Of a DNA stretch of 64,000 bases, positions 24,022 to 35,512 are shown piece by piece; positions within the stretch are counted from its first letter, which is position 1, and each line of letters begins with the position of its first letter. The notes beneath the pieces are model-generated. The model was not told where the DNA came from. It saw only the letters and a program-made list of their open reading frames with translations, and made no database searches. Source of the stretch: Candolleomyces eurysporus (taxonomy: Eukaryota > Basidiomycota > Agaricomycetes > Agaricales > Psathyrellaceae); assembly GCA_027579435.1 (NCBI GenBank), contig JANBPK010001057.1, positions 1 through 64,000 of the forward strand. The letters are read 5' to 3'. Position numbers and translations under genes: made by a program.

Positions 24022-24839
24022 TTGGACGTTATCTGGCGTGAGTAGGGGGTGTGGGGGCTGCTGAGGCGGTCGACGACGAGGGCTTTTATCGAGGCGGGAC
24101 TAGGTTGACGGGGCTTGCGTATTTTGAGTCACGTGTCCTCACCTCATTTCGGCACCTTGCGCTCCCGGTGGCGGCTCCGGCCGCTTCCAAGTTGCCGCCC
24201 GGCTCTCCATCCCCCGGATTTTGAGTCTTCGGTTGAGATTCATTCAGTTGGGCACCTATTGGTGACTTATGCGAAGTCATAGGCGCTTGGGTTTACGGAG
24301 CTGAGGTATCAATGAATACAAACTGAAGGCTCCGACAACCCTAACGCATACACTCGAACGACATCATAGTTCAAGGTAGTCATCCCTCGTCAAATTATCA
24401 TCTTAGTATCTAAACGAGGATTGCACTCAGATCAGGAAAGAGGAGCACAATGACGGAAGGAGCAACTCCTTGTGAGGCCGAGACAGAATAAATTTGAGTA
24501 AGGTCCCGAGACGCAGTTGACTCGACATCCTATTCGTGATTCGTCCATCACAATGGAGTGTGGCATAACTGAAATCTTGGATCTCCATCATTAGAGGCGC
24601 TGCAAACAGCAGCCCGGGTATCCGATCTGGAGCTGGTGAAAGTTCAGCTGATGTTGACGGTGGCATTCAAGGGGATAAGAAGCCAACATCGTCTACAGGA
24701 CCAAGTATATCACCCTTGAGATATGCACACCGGGACCGTTTGATAAATCAAATTGCCTAACCAGGAGTACCCTGGCAATTCGGACGTCCGAACACAAACC
24801 AGCAAGCTAGTATAATTGGTGGCTCAATCCCAAAACATT
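24022..24839. other. Spacer upstream of RPP1
   Basis: It holds the RPP1 promoter region (the strand runs leftward from 24021). No coding feature is supported. Open frames at 24086 and 24427 lack family features. Confidence 0.4.
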
Positions 24840-26166
24840 CTACTTCTTCTCTACGGCCTCCCCATTTTTCTCCTCGATGATTTGAATAGCTGCTTGGGAT
24901 GATTGGGTTGTCTGTGAGATCCGAGCTTCGCCGCTTCCCTCTCCGCCGAGTCGTTCAACGTCAGACGAAGTGTTTCTGCCAAACTCACAATTGAAGGACG
25001 ACTGGAGGAAAGATGACTCGGCGGTACGGTGAGCGAATTGGAGGGGATTTGACATGGCACCGTTCTCGGCCGAGGGGAACTTGATGAAGGAGCGACCGGT
25101 TGTGACACGGAATATAATCATGTGGGGTGAGAGGTTCTGAGGAGAGGAGATCAGCACAACATTCTTTTAGATCGTTGGAGACATGAACGTACGCAGAATG
25201 AAAGGAACAAGCCAAAGAATAGGTGATAACAAACCAGGAGCTCTTCAGATGGCCGGGAGGTAGAAGCATCCAAGACTCGCATCAAAATTGCTGCAATAAT
25301 CCCAAACACGGTCAGCGGGAGGGCGGACTCGATTAGAATAGCCACCACTCCAGTGTAGAGGCGCATATCCTTCGACGGTAAGAGTTCTGATAAATTTCGA
25401 CGTGCACGAAGAAGGTGAAAAGTGATGAGGCTTGTGACAATCACGTTGGTTGAAATGGTCAGCCAAACGTAGGCATTTGTATACGCGTTGATTTGGTCGA
25501 CGTTTTCAGCAGCCGTATGCGTTGCTAGCAAGCTTAGTACTATATTTTGTGTGGAATTATTCAAGTCTGATTCCGGGCCTCCTGTAAAGTGTGACCCACC
25601 TAGTGCACATAAGCAAGTAGCTCCAGGTAGAATCGCTACCCACCAGTAATCCACGCAAACTACGTAGCAACGATACACCTGTAAAATATCATCCATGAGT
25701 ATGAGCTCGGGCATTCTGACAATACACGCTGACAAGTAGTGCGTCTCCTATCCAAACAGCAATCCCCAGGACGGTGCCACTGAGTAATACCTTCCAGTCT
25801 CCGTAATTGGATGCTGCGATTTCCATCAGATGGAGAGGAGAGGTTGCCTGGAAAAGCAGTTGAAAGTGATTCGCCATATCAAGGGAAGCAATCAGGGCAG
25901 AAAGGCATGTTATAACGAAGCTGGTCGTTATGTATCTCTTCCTGCCCTTTCTCAGATGCTCTGGTGTCTCCAGGAATACAGAGAGGCCATAGAATGCCAT
26001 GAAGATGTGGATCCCTGGTTCACGGATCCGTTCAGAGTAGGGGTAAGCGTAGATCAAATCTTGTCGTCTGGGGCCACGTACCAACTTCAACCATGGTAAT
26101 TGCAAAATTTGCAAACGTTGCTCGAGCCTCGACGGTGAACAGGTGTTCGAGCTGATGTGAATCCAT
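24840..26166 (-). CDS. Seven-helix membrane protein, 7TM array family copy 2
   Basis: The first exon from ATG 26166 reads MDSHQLEHLFTVEARATFAN and splices in the same phase as copy 1 into IHIFMAFYGLSVFLETPEHL. Further exons carry VYRCYVVCVDYWWVAILPG, the exon with LTISTNVIVTSLITFHLLRA and GVVAILIESALPLTVFGII, and the terminal exon with SPHMIIFRVTTGRSF. All seven helices and the splice pattern of copy 1 are kept. The tail is longer, Gln/Glu-rich, and ends EKNGEAVEKK. It appears intact. An acceptor at the exon 3-4 joint is placed by eye only. Confidence 0.82.
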
Positions 26167-26856
26167 TGGCCCCGAGTGAAGAATGAGGAAGTAGTAGTCT
26201 ATGGGCTCGTTGCCCGCTCTTTTATGAGATGTCCAATCCTGATAATCTCCCGCAAGATCTCCAAGGAAGCAGAATCACGAGAACGTCCTGTAATATCCTT
26301 CATCGCAATGAGCAGCATGGAGTGGGAGGATGATGGGATTGAGATGTCCGCCACAACGACTCGGAGGCAACATACGCAGAGAGTACACTCAAGACGGGAA
26401 CTGTCCACGAAATCAATGAGTATGCTTTGACGTTTTAGTCTACGGATGGGCCCCCTTCACTCTAGGATGGTGAAGACTCGACCAAGATGCTCTGTACAGC
26501 TGGTTCGTTGAGTTTACAATGTCACCTTGGCACGGGAGATGAACAAAGATAGAAGGTCGCTCCAGCATCGCTTCCATCTAGCACAGCAGTTGGAGAATCG
26601 CGAGTCCTTCGGCTTGCAAAGCCNGGGGTGGTCACAACTGAAGGGTTCAACTACTGGAACGTCTCCACGCTGGAGTCGCTGTCCACCGTAATTTAACATA
26701 ACGAAATACATACAGTCGTAACCGTCCAATGAGCCATCGTTCGTCATAATCTGTCCGTGCCCGTTTTCCGTATCCGAGTCATCAAGTAGCACCCTAACGG
26801 TGTTTTATCCCCAAAACCGAAATCGACTACCAACCTTTTTCACGCAATGCCCAAAC
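26167..26856. other. Spacer, no gene recognised
   Basis: It contains the promoter side of 7TM copy 2 and the 3' side of the TPPG-repeat gene. There is an N at 26625. No frame has recognisable features. Confidence 0.35.
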
Positions 26857-29155
26857 CTACGACCCAACCTCGTACGCAGGTGGCCGACTCATATTCGTCA
26901 TTGATCCCCGACTCAAGTCCACCACACTGCCCCCATCTTCATGCACCAACACACCACGGTGTCCACCGCTTCCACTGGGGCTGATCTCACCACTCCCGAT
27001 GAACGGATCCTCCAAATCATCAGTGTCAATGATCTCAACAATCCCAGAGTCCCTACTATACGGCGCCCCGCCTCCACTCGAGATATTGGGCTGACCTTGT
27101 CCTAGTCCCTCTTCCTGGACCATACCTATACCCATGCCCATCCCGCTCACGGTATACGGCGACCACATCCTCTGGGGCACTAGTTGCTGACCAGATCCAG
27201 TGGAAGCCGAGTACTCGGACGCAGATGACGGAGACCTATAATGGCTCTGCGGAGCACCATGTCCAACCACCGAGGTTCCGGTATACATCGACGACATTCC
27301 CTGCCCGTTACTCATAACCGAGTTCTGGTCTACCGATGCCCGAGCAGAGATCACAGACGACGGATTCCGCACGAAGAGTTGTCTCGTCTGCTGTGGTGGT
27401 ACGTTGTAATGGCCATGATGGGCTTCGCCGGCTGAGGCTGAGCTGGCTGTAGTGGCGGTGGTAGTACCACGCGCGTGTAGGCCTGCAAATAAGGCCCCAC
27501 CTGAGGCTTCTGAGGTTTCGCGAGGATGGGAAAGAGTGCCGGTGGTGGTTGGTTCGGGATCGAATGGGTCGAGAGCTTCTTGTCGTCTACGTCGTCGACG
27601 GAGGAAGAAAAATAGTGCGATGCCAGCAAGGATCAGGACAGCAATACCTGGAGAGTGGCCCGAACGTCAGCAGGATATCGATGAATTCTGAAAAGACGGG
27701 ACGCACCTCCGAGAGCCCCGCCAACAATCGCAGCGGTTTTGGTGTTCTTCTTTGGGACTGCAAGGTTGGAATTGATAACAACAGTGCCTGCAGGAAGGAC
27801 GGTCGTATACGCAATCGCCGTCGTCCTTGGTGCCTCTCCGGCGTACGTTAAACTGTTAAAAGCAAAGTCGGTCAGCTGTTGGAGATCGGCCAGAGAGAAC
27901 GCATGAAAGATCCAGGCTCGAGGACAACATGAGAGGATCCCAAAAGCAAATCGAAACGCTGAGACGCGAAGGAGAGAAACGTATAGTAATGCACACTCAC
28001 ACAGTAGTGGAAGTATACACAGTCGTCATCGGAGCCTCCAACGTACTCTTCTCCCAAGTCTTCCCCTCATAAACCGTTCTCCCCGTCCATTCAGGCTGAG
28101 CAGCAAGGTAGGTTGCAGTAAACTCCGGCTGGAACCACGTACTCGTCACGGTCCATGTTCTGTGTTGTTCCGAGTCGTGCTGCGGCTGAGAACCTGGGTA
28201 GGTTGAGAATAGAATTTAGTTAGTCAGTTGTTGGTGTGGGTACAAAATTCAGAGGACGACGCACCTCCACCCGTGTTACCGGTGTTCCCATTATTGCCGT
28301 TGTTCGAGGTAGACGTGCCCCCTGTGCCCCCAGTTNGTAGGANGGCGTCGACGTATCCCCACTCTGTCCACCAGTCGGAGGCGTTGTGGTATCCCCTGTA
28401 CCCGGAGGTGTAGTAGAACCTAGACCAAGTACCAATATCAGTACCCCATGCTCTGAAGGCACAATGATATCCGCACTCACCTCCTGGAGGAGTGGATGTG
28501 TCTCCTGTACCGGTGCCTGTACCCGTTGTAGGCGGAGTCGTCGTACCTTGACCAGGCGGAGTTGTTGAAGTATCGCCTTGCCCTGGCGGCGTCGTCGTAT
28601 CTCCCGTTCCAGTGCCGGGAGGAGTAGTTGTTCCCTGCCCTGGAGGTGTCGTCGTATCCCCCGTCCCAGTACCAGTCCCGGGAGGGGTGGTGGTATCGCC
28701 TGTCCCTGTTCCAGTTCCTGGAGGCGTCGTCGTTCCCTGACCAGGTGGAGTCGAAGTACCGCCTCCGGTCCCAGTCCCAGTACCTGGCGGAGTGGTTGTG
28801 CCCTGGCCGGGAGGTGTGGAGGTATCACCACCTCCAGTGCCAGTACCCGTCCCTGGAGGGGTGGTCGTTCCTTGCCCTGCTCCCGTCCCAGTGCCAGTTC
28901 CCGTACCCGTACCAGTGCCAGTCCCTGTTCCAGTACCAGGAGGAGTGGTCGAGCCATCTCCAGTGGGCGGATCCTGCCTCACTTGTAACGATCTTCTCCC
29001 AACGGACCCATCGTCATCTGCAAGGAACAAAAAGGGATGATCGATGTTAATAACAGGTTCGAATCCTTCCATTCTGCATGTCAAAGCATCGAACGACCAA
29101 ATACGCAAGAGCGCACGCACGCACCTCGAAGCAAAACGACGCCCATACCAGTCAT
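26857..29155 (-). CDS. Single-pass membrane protein with Thr-Pro-Pro-Gly repeat ectodomain and terminal PPxY
   Basis: Exon 1 (29155-29125, [10 protein letters not shown]) joins at 29017 to [20 protein letters not shown] and a long repeat of TTPPG and (TG)n units. Later exons give [20 protein letters not shown] (about 28160-28105), a region before the membrane, the transmembrane helix [16 protein letters not shown] followed by RRRRR, and a cytoplasmic tail of nearly 300 residues with [19 protein letters not shown] and the end [10 protein letters not shown]. The architecture suggests a glycosylated wall-facing sensor or anchor, but no family is assigned. Exon 1 is not a convincing signal peptide, so a further upstream exon is possible. 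Two Ns (28336, 28343) lie in one exon. Confidence 0.65.
28430..28960 (-). repeat. Coding minisatellite (Thr-Pro-Pro-Gly / Thr-Gly units)
   Basis: Imperfect units encode [12 protein letters not shown] and TTPPGQG on the minus strand. Units keep multiples of three, so the frame is conserved through the array. Such arrays usually vary in length between strains. Confidence 0.85.
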
Positions 29156-30278
29156 ATCAAATTAGAACTAGAAGCCAAGCTGAGGTCCAGGGAGGCAAGT
29201 AAGGTGCTGCGACGGGAGGAAGGGAGAACACGAGGCGATGCAAATACCCCTTAACTCGCTATCCAGGGCGGATTCCCATATACGAAGGTCGACGGACAGG
29301 ACAAAAGCCTTGATTGTGTGCCATGAGGCCCGGGCTACCGCCAATACATATACAGACGACTGTGTTTGGTGGGTGGCGGTGGAATGGGGTACTCTCATTG
29401 GCCTTCGGTATTTGCAGCGCCCGGTTTAACGGTAAGTTATGCCTCGTGAACGCTGCCAACGCAGGACACTTGGAATGGTATTGGTGCCAAAGGGAAGGCC
29501 ATGTTTGCCGGACGAATATAGATTAGCGCTTCTCCAAGGGTACCTGAGAAGGCTATCGACAATCGCGTCAGTCTGTAGAAATCATGCCATACCCGATGCC
29601 ACAATTCCATCCTCATTCCAGAGTACAATGGGGTGGATGGGTTCTGATCATGCGGTCGTAGACTGGTAAGGAGAACAAGTTGAAGTGGACAGCGCTGGCA
29701 TCCGTCGCGTGATCATACATTGGAAATGATCGATCTTTGACAGATTGCTACCATGCGGGCCCGGCGACCTGGCCAAAAATAGCGAATCAGTATGTAACTG
29801 GCTTCGCGCCGATGGTTCCTTGCCCACTAATTTCGTCCAAAGCTCTTATCGTCCCCGTTCATTGGTACTGGCTAAGGAAACTCCCTCGAACAGGCGATCG
29901 AGGAGTGATGGAGTGGTGGTCTTTCTGTCCTCACGCGCCAAACGCGTAGACTGCACATGCACGCATGCACTCTGTGTCGGTTCTTTAGGTAGTCTCATGT
30001 TTTCTTGTTTTGAGGTTGAGGGCTGTCTGGCCTAAGGCCGTCTGCTCATCGCCTTCTAGCTTCCTCTAAGCTCCCATCACCCCGGTGTCTCCATTGGACT
30101 TGCTAACTCTTAGCTCGAGGGCATGTGAGAGTGCTTCTCAGAGAGGAAAAGTATTTTGCAGGTTTCCTGATGTTTGGCTTCGCTTGGTCGTCTTAGTTCC
30201 ATGAAAGTGTTTAATTGACCTGGGTTCCGGCGCCATTCACCCCTCAGACCAGCGTCACCCACCAAGCCTTAGCCGCCG
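29156..30278. other. Divergent intergenic region
   Basis: Promoter space between the TPPG-repeat gene (minus) and coiled-coil gene 1 (plus). Short frames only. No motif can be supported. Confidence 0.35.
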
Positions 30279-31019
30279 ATGCCCGACCCCGTTGCTATTT
30301 TGGGTAAGCGTCTATTGTCAATGATCCGCCCCGTCGGCCACGTCCATCTCCTAATTGGGTCCTACCGCCCCTTCCCCAGAAGCACTCAGGGAGCTGCACA
30401 ACCACGTTGAGATCCTCGAGCGAAGAACGATGGAGATACAGCAAGATGTGGCCTTGAAAAAATCTCTAGTATGTGTTTCCTTCTCTTCTGATTAAGGTAA
30501 ACTCGTTCATAATTCTTTGCAGAACAATGAGTTTCAGAATCTATCGATTCAAATCAACCAAATTGATATGAAGCTTGACCGATTGCTGCAAGGGGCCCGT
30601 CACAATAGTGCTGGTAGCCCCACAATATATTATCGGCCCGTCATCAATTGCTACCATGACTCCTTGAACGAGGTCAATGTGCATACCAGCAATGTGAACT
30701 CACACAACCGCAAGTCGACTCGCGACTACTCCAATAATTCCTACCCGGCCTTTCACTACCCGGAAAACCGCTCCGACTCAGAGGGGACACCTCCACACCC
30801 TGCCGGTGAGTCACGCGCGGGCTATCACACAGCTTTCGAGTTCACGCTCATCGTCACTTTCCAGCACCTGCATCTGGTCTGCAAAGTGGCGCCTCCTCAA
30901 GTACTGCAGAGAGCCATTCCGTTCCAAATCCCAACGCCGAGGCGCAGACTCCACCAGAGGCAGTGACTGCCCACAGGTCCTTTCTCCCGCGCCTTCGAAG
31001 GATGATTCTCCGTCGATGA
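30279..31019 (+). CDS. Small coiled-coil protein of unknown function, paralogue 1
   Basis: Four exons (30279-30303, 30380-30468, 30523-30805, 30865-31019) code 183 residues. The N-terminal half is a predicted coiled coil (LRELHNHVEILERR, SIQINQIDMKLDRLL). It is followed by the invariant-looking core IYYRPVINCYHDSLNEV and NVNSHNRKSTRD, a Ser/Pro-rich linker and the end SFLPRLRRMILRR. The paralogue at 51537-52259 has the same order, the last intron at the same place and nearly the same length (187). Neither transmembrane segments nor known catalytic motifs are seen. The conserved core in two diverged copies argues that the protein is real and selected. I do not recognise the family. Confidence 0.75.
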
Positions 31020-31101
31020 GCATTGACGAACGTTCCCGTATTCTTCTTTAGTACACATAATATCCCAGCTATATCCATTATCCGTGGGGAGAAAAATACA
31101 T

Positions 31102-32175
31102 CTAAATAACACTCGCATATGCCGGCGGCCCTGCCTCCTCACCCCGAGCTTCAGTTGTCCTTTCACCAGTCACTGGTCCTGAATCTGATCTATCCGTGAC
31201 TTGGTTATGATCGATAGCAACTGTACGCGTATTAATCAAATATGAGAATGGTATTGTATTCACTCCTCCATCACGATGTGCCGTCGCGTCGATGTGGTCT
31301 CTCTGTTTCCGTCCCTCTGCTGCATGACGTCCCAAGCAAGTAGCTGAGCCCACCAGGCCCTCTGCTGTGGTTGGCAACTGCGGGTCAGTCTTATATGGGA
31401 TTATGAGCGGTCGCTGTTGCTCTTATGCCGAAGTAGAATTAGGGATGTGGAGCAACTTATTCAACAACAAAGTGCTCACCTTGGGTCCACAATCTTCTGC
31501 GACGAGCATGGAAGACCCAGAGGCCCAGTATCCCTATGGCAAGGAGCCCGACGATGACCCCCAGGAGCACCGTAACGATGAGCAGCCTTTGGTAGCGATG
31601 CGTTAGGTCGGTACTAGCGGCAGTAGTCCTTGAGGACGACTCCGAGTCGCTACCTCCCATCGTGTGGTACCCCTCGATGTGCACTGCATCCAGACAGAGC
31701 AACCCATGATTATTGTTTGGAGTCTCGTTCTTAATAACCAGCTGGAGTTTCTGGTCGTCCTTCAGTTGAGGCGATTTGTAAAGTGTAATGTTATACATCA
31801 TTTGGTTGGGCTGATCAAAAACCTCAGTTGTTGAATTGATAATGGTGAAGGAGGTGGGGTCTTGAATAACAAATGAGACACTGAGTGTCGCACCAACCGG
31901 GATCCCCGTCTTCCTACCGAGTGATCCAATGACTCTGATCGCTTTTCCTGCGGTGCAAATGATTATTGACGCTTCTCCCTCGTCCCAAATGGATTGAATA
32001 CGTGAAACGACAGCTTACCATAGAAATCAACAGTAGCCAGAGCCCCTGTTTCGAGCGTGTGTGTATTCGTCGATTTATACTGCTTTTCACTCCCTCCACG
32101 GAGCCAAGCTCCAGAGACATGCGCGGTAGCAGGGCGTCGGTCATCGAGGATGAGTTGTGAATCTATGTTCTGCAT
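31102..32175 (-). CDS. Single-pass membrane protein, DDRxP/PPxY family copy 1
   Basis: From ATG 32175: MQNIDSQLILDDRRPATAHV, with ALATVDFYG at the end of exon 1, the position of the exon junction in every copy. The next exon gives AIRVIGSLGRKTGI, NITLYKSPQL, LLCLDAVHIEGY, and the helix LLGVIVGLLAIGILGLWVF with HARRRR as stop-transfer. The last exon carries the cytoplasmic tail ending GPPAYASVI, a PPxY motif. The ectodomain looks like a beta-sandwich of the carbohydrate-binding type, but that is an inference from its Gly/Asp-rich strand pattern. No signal peptide precedes DDRRP. This is the most diverged of the four clustered copies. Confidence 0.72.
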
Positions 32176-32495
32176 TCTTTGAGCTGCAAAGTGAAGAAAA
32201 GAGACAAATATTGAGGGGAGAGAATTTGTAGGAGCGCGGTGCCAGTTTCAATAGCGTGTACAACAAACAATTTGTTGTCGTACTACTCTTTAAGTATCCC
32301 TCGCAAGAGAAGGATCCTTAGGTGCAAGTGAGACACGGTCAACTTCTGAATCCATGAATCAGCTATTTTGCTCTAGTTAGCTGAGGTAGAGCGAGCAAAA
32401 ACTGCTGTGTCGCGTTCAAAACTCACTTCGATGCCTGGGTAAGGCTTGTCGCATCGTCCTCGCTAGTCGACCAGAACGCGTGCTCCGCGATTTCT
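32176..32495. other. Spacer upstream of DDRxP copy 1
   Basis: Promoter side of the minus-strand gene. No other feature is seen. Confidence 0.35.
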
Positions 32496-32843
32496 TTGAC
32501 CCGGAAATCAATCACACCTTATTCGCCCAGAAGGTCTATTCGCACTGCGAACAATTCGACGCCAGGGCCGTTTAACCTCTTTTTGGAGGCTCACTTCAAT
32601 CGAATTCGTCGTCGTGACAAACTTCCTTCCTCATGGCCCCGGACAGTCACTCAAGCCTTGGTGCCAAAGGCCTCGGGGCAATTCATCGACGTCGCTAACG
32701 GGATTAGGTTTCTTGACGTAGGCCATACAGAGCCTGCACTGGCTCCGCTTACCGCCTTCCTGAACACGAGAGGGATCTCAACATTCGAAACCCTGCGCGA
32801 ACCACTCGGTGCACTGTACTCATACAGATCGAGCCCTAAATAG
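32496..32843 (+). pseudogene. Fragment of a NACHT-type NLR-like ATPase
   Basis: The frame carries FNLFLEAHFNRIRRRDKLPS followed by SWPRTVTQALVPKASGQFI and VANGIRFLDVGHTEPA. This is the arrangement found just after the nucleotide-binding core of mushroom NACHT proteins: a DI-xxFL helix, then SSWP, then a K-SG-FI-A block and a D-L--L block. No P-loop, Walker B or repeat domain is found around it. It is a short relic sitting between single-pass membrane genes. Confidence 0.6.
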
Positions 32844-32849
32844 ATCCTC

Positions 32850-33807
32850 TCTAAAAGATGGATACACCTCATTAACCAGCTCCGGTTCACTTGAGCTGTT
32901 CATGTCGATCCGGTGTTGGGAGGCAGAGCACTTGCTCGGAGGCTGCATTCAGTAATTCGGATCTCGTCCCCCCAAACGATTGTAAGGCGCCACATGGCAT
33001 TTACCACAAATCTCTCACCTGTAGTGAGGCTTACATTCAGCGGTCGCCTGTGCAGCCCATCCCTTTCGTTCTACTGAGGCGACTAGTACAGTTGATGTTA
33101 AACTGATAGAGGAGACCGCGAGGTACGACGTCTAGTGACAAAAGAGTAAATATNCTACTNCGAGGTAAGCGACATATTAAGCGAGATAAAAGGAAACGGA
33201 CGTACCCTCAGATGGCGGGAACCAACTGAGGGACGGCTGACTAGACAGTCGAGATGATATACGACGTCCGAGTTGAAACATGGCAAACAATGTAAACAAG
33301 ATAATGTGATATAAAAATAGGAGAAGTTCGATGAGAGCACCGAATGAATAAAGATAAGAGAGAAAAGAAATATATAGCTACGGCGTGTATCTCTAACAGT
33401 TGATGCCTATACCCCTGGAAGATATGACCGTGTCGATGAAGCTCATAGGATGATCGCCAAAACCAAGTCCCAAGTTCATCAATAAATTTGCTCATGTTAG
33501 TTGATATATAGAGCAAAGGGAAAGGCGATCAGATCGAATTCTGCGCAGCTCAAGTGAGCCTCGAGTTGTCCCAAACTCCGGAGAGACCGGGTACTCCGAA
33601 CCCATCAAAATCTGTCTTCAGCCCAAGTGATTCTGACCGCTGCTGATCATGTCGTCTCATGGTGTAAGACCACCAGGGTCAAATTGAACATTGCATCCGT
33701 AGAAATTTGTTCCAAAGTCAGATATGCGTAGAATCAGAAAGCCTAGTCCAATGATACAAGCAACTCGTAAAATAAAAAGTAGATGATAGTGATGCAACTA
33801 GTCGAAT
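32850..33807. other. Spacer between the NACHT relic and DDRxP copy 2
   Basis: AT-rich, with two Ns (33154, 33160). No coding feature is supported. Confidence 0.35.
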
Positions 33808-34938
33808 CTAGTCGACATAGGGTGGTGGCCGAGCGGCTCCTTTCGACGGTCTACCAGGTGGAGCCGAACTTTGAGACAGGCCTGATTGTGCGGTCGCGGT
33901 ACTGGTGCTCCAACCACTTGCAGTTATTGGAGGAGATCCTGCTCTTAGCATACCGCTTCCCAAGTTCTCACCAAGTCCTCCGTAAGCTTCTCCCATTGGT
34001 ACTGCTGAGTGATGGTAGGTGTTTTGATTGGTTTGCCCTATCGCAGAGGGGAAATGGATATTGGGAGTGACAGAGTTTATATTTGATGACTGCGGGAGAA
34101 CTGGATAAGAGGCTGCAAGTGATGACTGTTGCCCTGCGTTGGAGAGCACAAAGAGTTGAGAAGCTAAATCATTATAGAAATTGTAATGTCCTGACCTTGT
34201 CCAAAAGTCTCTTTCCGTCGCCCGTTGCGCCGCTTCATGCAGAAGAGGCACAGAATGCCTAAGGCAAGAAGGCCTACCAATCCACCGAGAACGCCCGTAG
34301 CAATAAGCAGACCTTTGTTTCCACTCGTCTTCGTCTCGTCACCGCCGGGTACCTGTGTCGAACCAGGGGCAGTGGTCGGGGAGCTTATGGTGGAAATAAT
34401 AGTCGTTGAAGAAGAGTCTCTTCCGGCTGAGGAAAGGCTGCTCCCCATTGCATACCCACCAACGTACACCGCATCCAAACAAAGGAACCCTTCGTTATTC
34501 GGGGTCAGGTTCCGAATAACCAACTGGTACTCTGCCGCATTTCCGGAATTCAACAGAGGGGACTCATAGAGCTGGGCATTTTTTGTCGGTGGACTTGGCT
34601 GCCCGAAGCTGGCGGTGCTCGAGGTAATGTTCGTAGTGGAAAATTTGGCTCGAATCGCAAAGGAGAGGTCTAGGGTCGCTTGTGTTGCGGGCAAGATCAG
34701 TTCATTGCTGAGCGTTGCAACGACTCGTATTGAATTTCCTTGTAATTCCCTTTCATTTCCTTGCTTCAGTCTAAGTGCTGTAAAACGTACCGTAGAAGTC
34801 AACGGTAACCGTCGCCCCCGTGCTGTTCGTGAACGTAGTTGTCGTTTTGTACTCCCCCTCCCCTCCGCCCAGAAACCATATTCCAGCAGCATAGACAATG
34901 CCAGGATGTCGATCATCGATGACTAGCTCTGACTCCAT
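33808..34938 (-). CDS. Single-pass membrane protein, DDRxP/PPxY family copy 2
   Basis: Exon 1 from ATG 34938 reads MESELVIDDRHPGIVYAAG with ATVTVDFYG at its end, then GTACGT. The second exon has NSIRVVATL, SFAIRAKFSTTN, AQLYESPLL, NNEGFLCLDAVYVGGY, a Ser/Thr stalk, the helix GVLGGLVGLLALGILCLFCM and KRRNGRRKE. The last exon (about 34140-33808) is a Ser/Gln-rich tail ending AARPPPYVD. The order and intron positions match the other copies. It appears intact. Confidence 0.78.
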
Positions 34939-35512
34939 TCCAGCTCGAAGAAATGCCTACGGGCCTCCAGATTAAGAGAAGAAGTGAGACAAGGCACTAC
35001 TCTGAGAGAGAGAGAGCGACTGGGTCAAAGAAGGGCGTAAGATGCAACATGAGCGGCAGACCACAGACTGAATTGTCGTCGGCTGTTAAAGCGCTCACGT
35101 ACAGAATACATTGCACGCTTCGAAAGATGGAGGCAACGGTTGACAGGTTAGACCATCATTTATGAACTTTGATATTGCAGATGATGGTCTAAAAGTCGCC
35201 ACGTTGCTGCTGGTCAGCTCTGATCATCTTGTTTTATGCCAAAAGGTCTCACAACTCTCGTAGCCATGTCATTTGACAGCCTCTGGCACCATTCCAAAGA
35301 AGAATACACCAGTCGGAAGGTCGTGGCTCAGAGTGTCCGTCAGATTAGATAACATTGTGGTTATGACATTACCTGCCTTTGCCCTCCAGGTCAACGTTAT
35401 ACGAGATCTATTTTTCCAGCAGAATAGGGTAATCGGGCCGGGATATTCCACTGACGCTCAGAGATTAACTACTAATTCGGCAAATGAGAAATACCGACTA
35501 GATATGCGATTA
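34939..35512. other. Spacer between DDRxP copies 2 and 3
   Basis: No gene recognised. It contains a plus frame at 35273-35542 that overlaps the end of copy 3 and is most likely chance. Confidence 0.35.

Noticed and set aside
28228..29050. Long open frames on the plus strand opposite the TPPG repeat
   Set aside because: They are shadows of the repetitive minus-strand exons. Their Arg/Pro/Val repeats have no domain and cross the minus-strand splice sites.
29051..29066. A tRNA B-box-like GGTTCGAATCC
   Set aside because: No A box, acceptor stem or anticodon arm fits around it, and it lies in an intron of the TPPG-repeat gene model.
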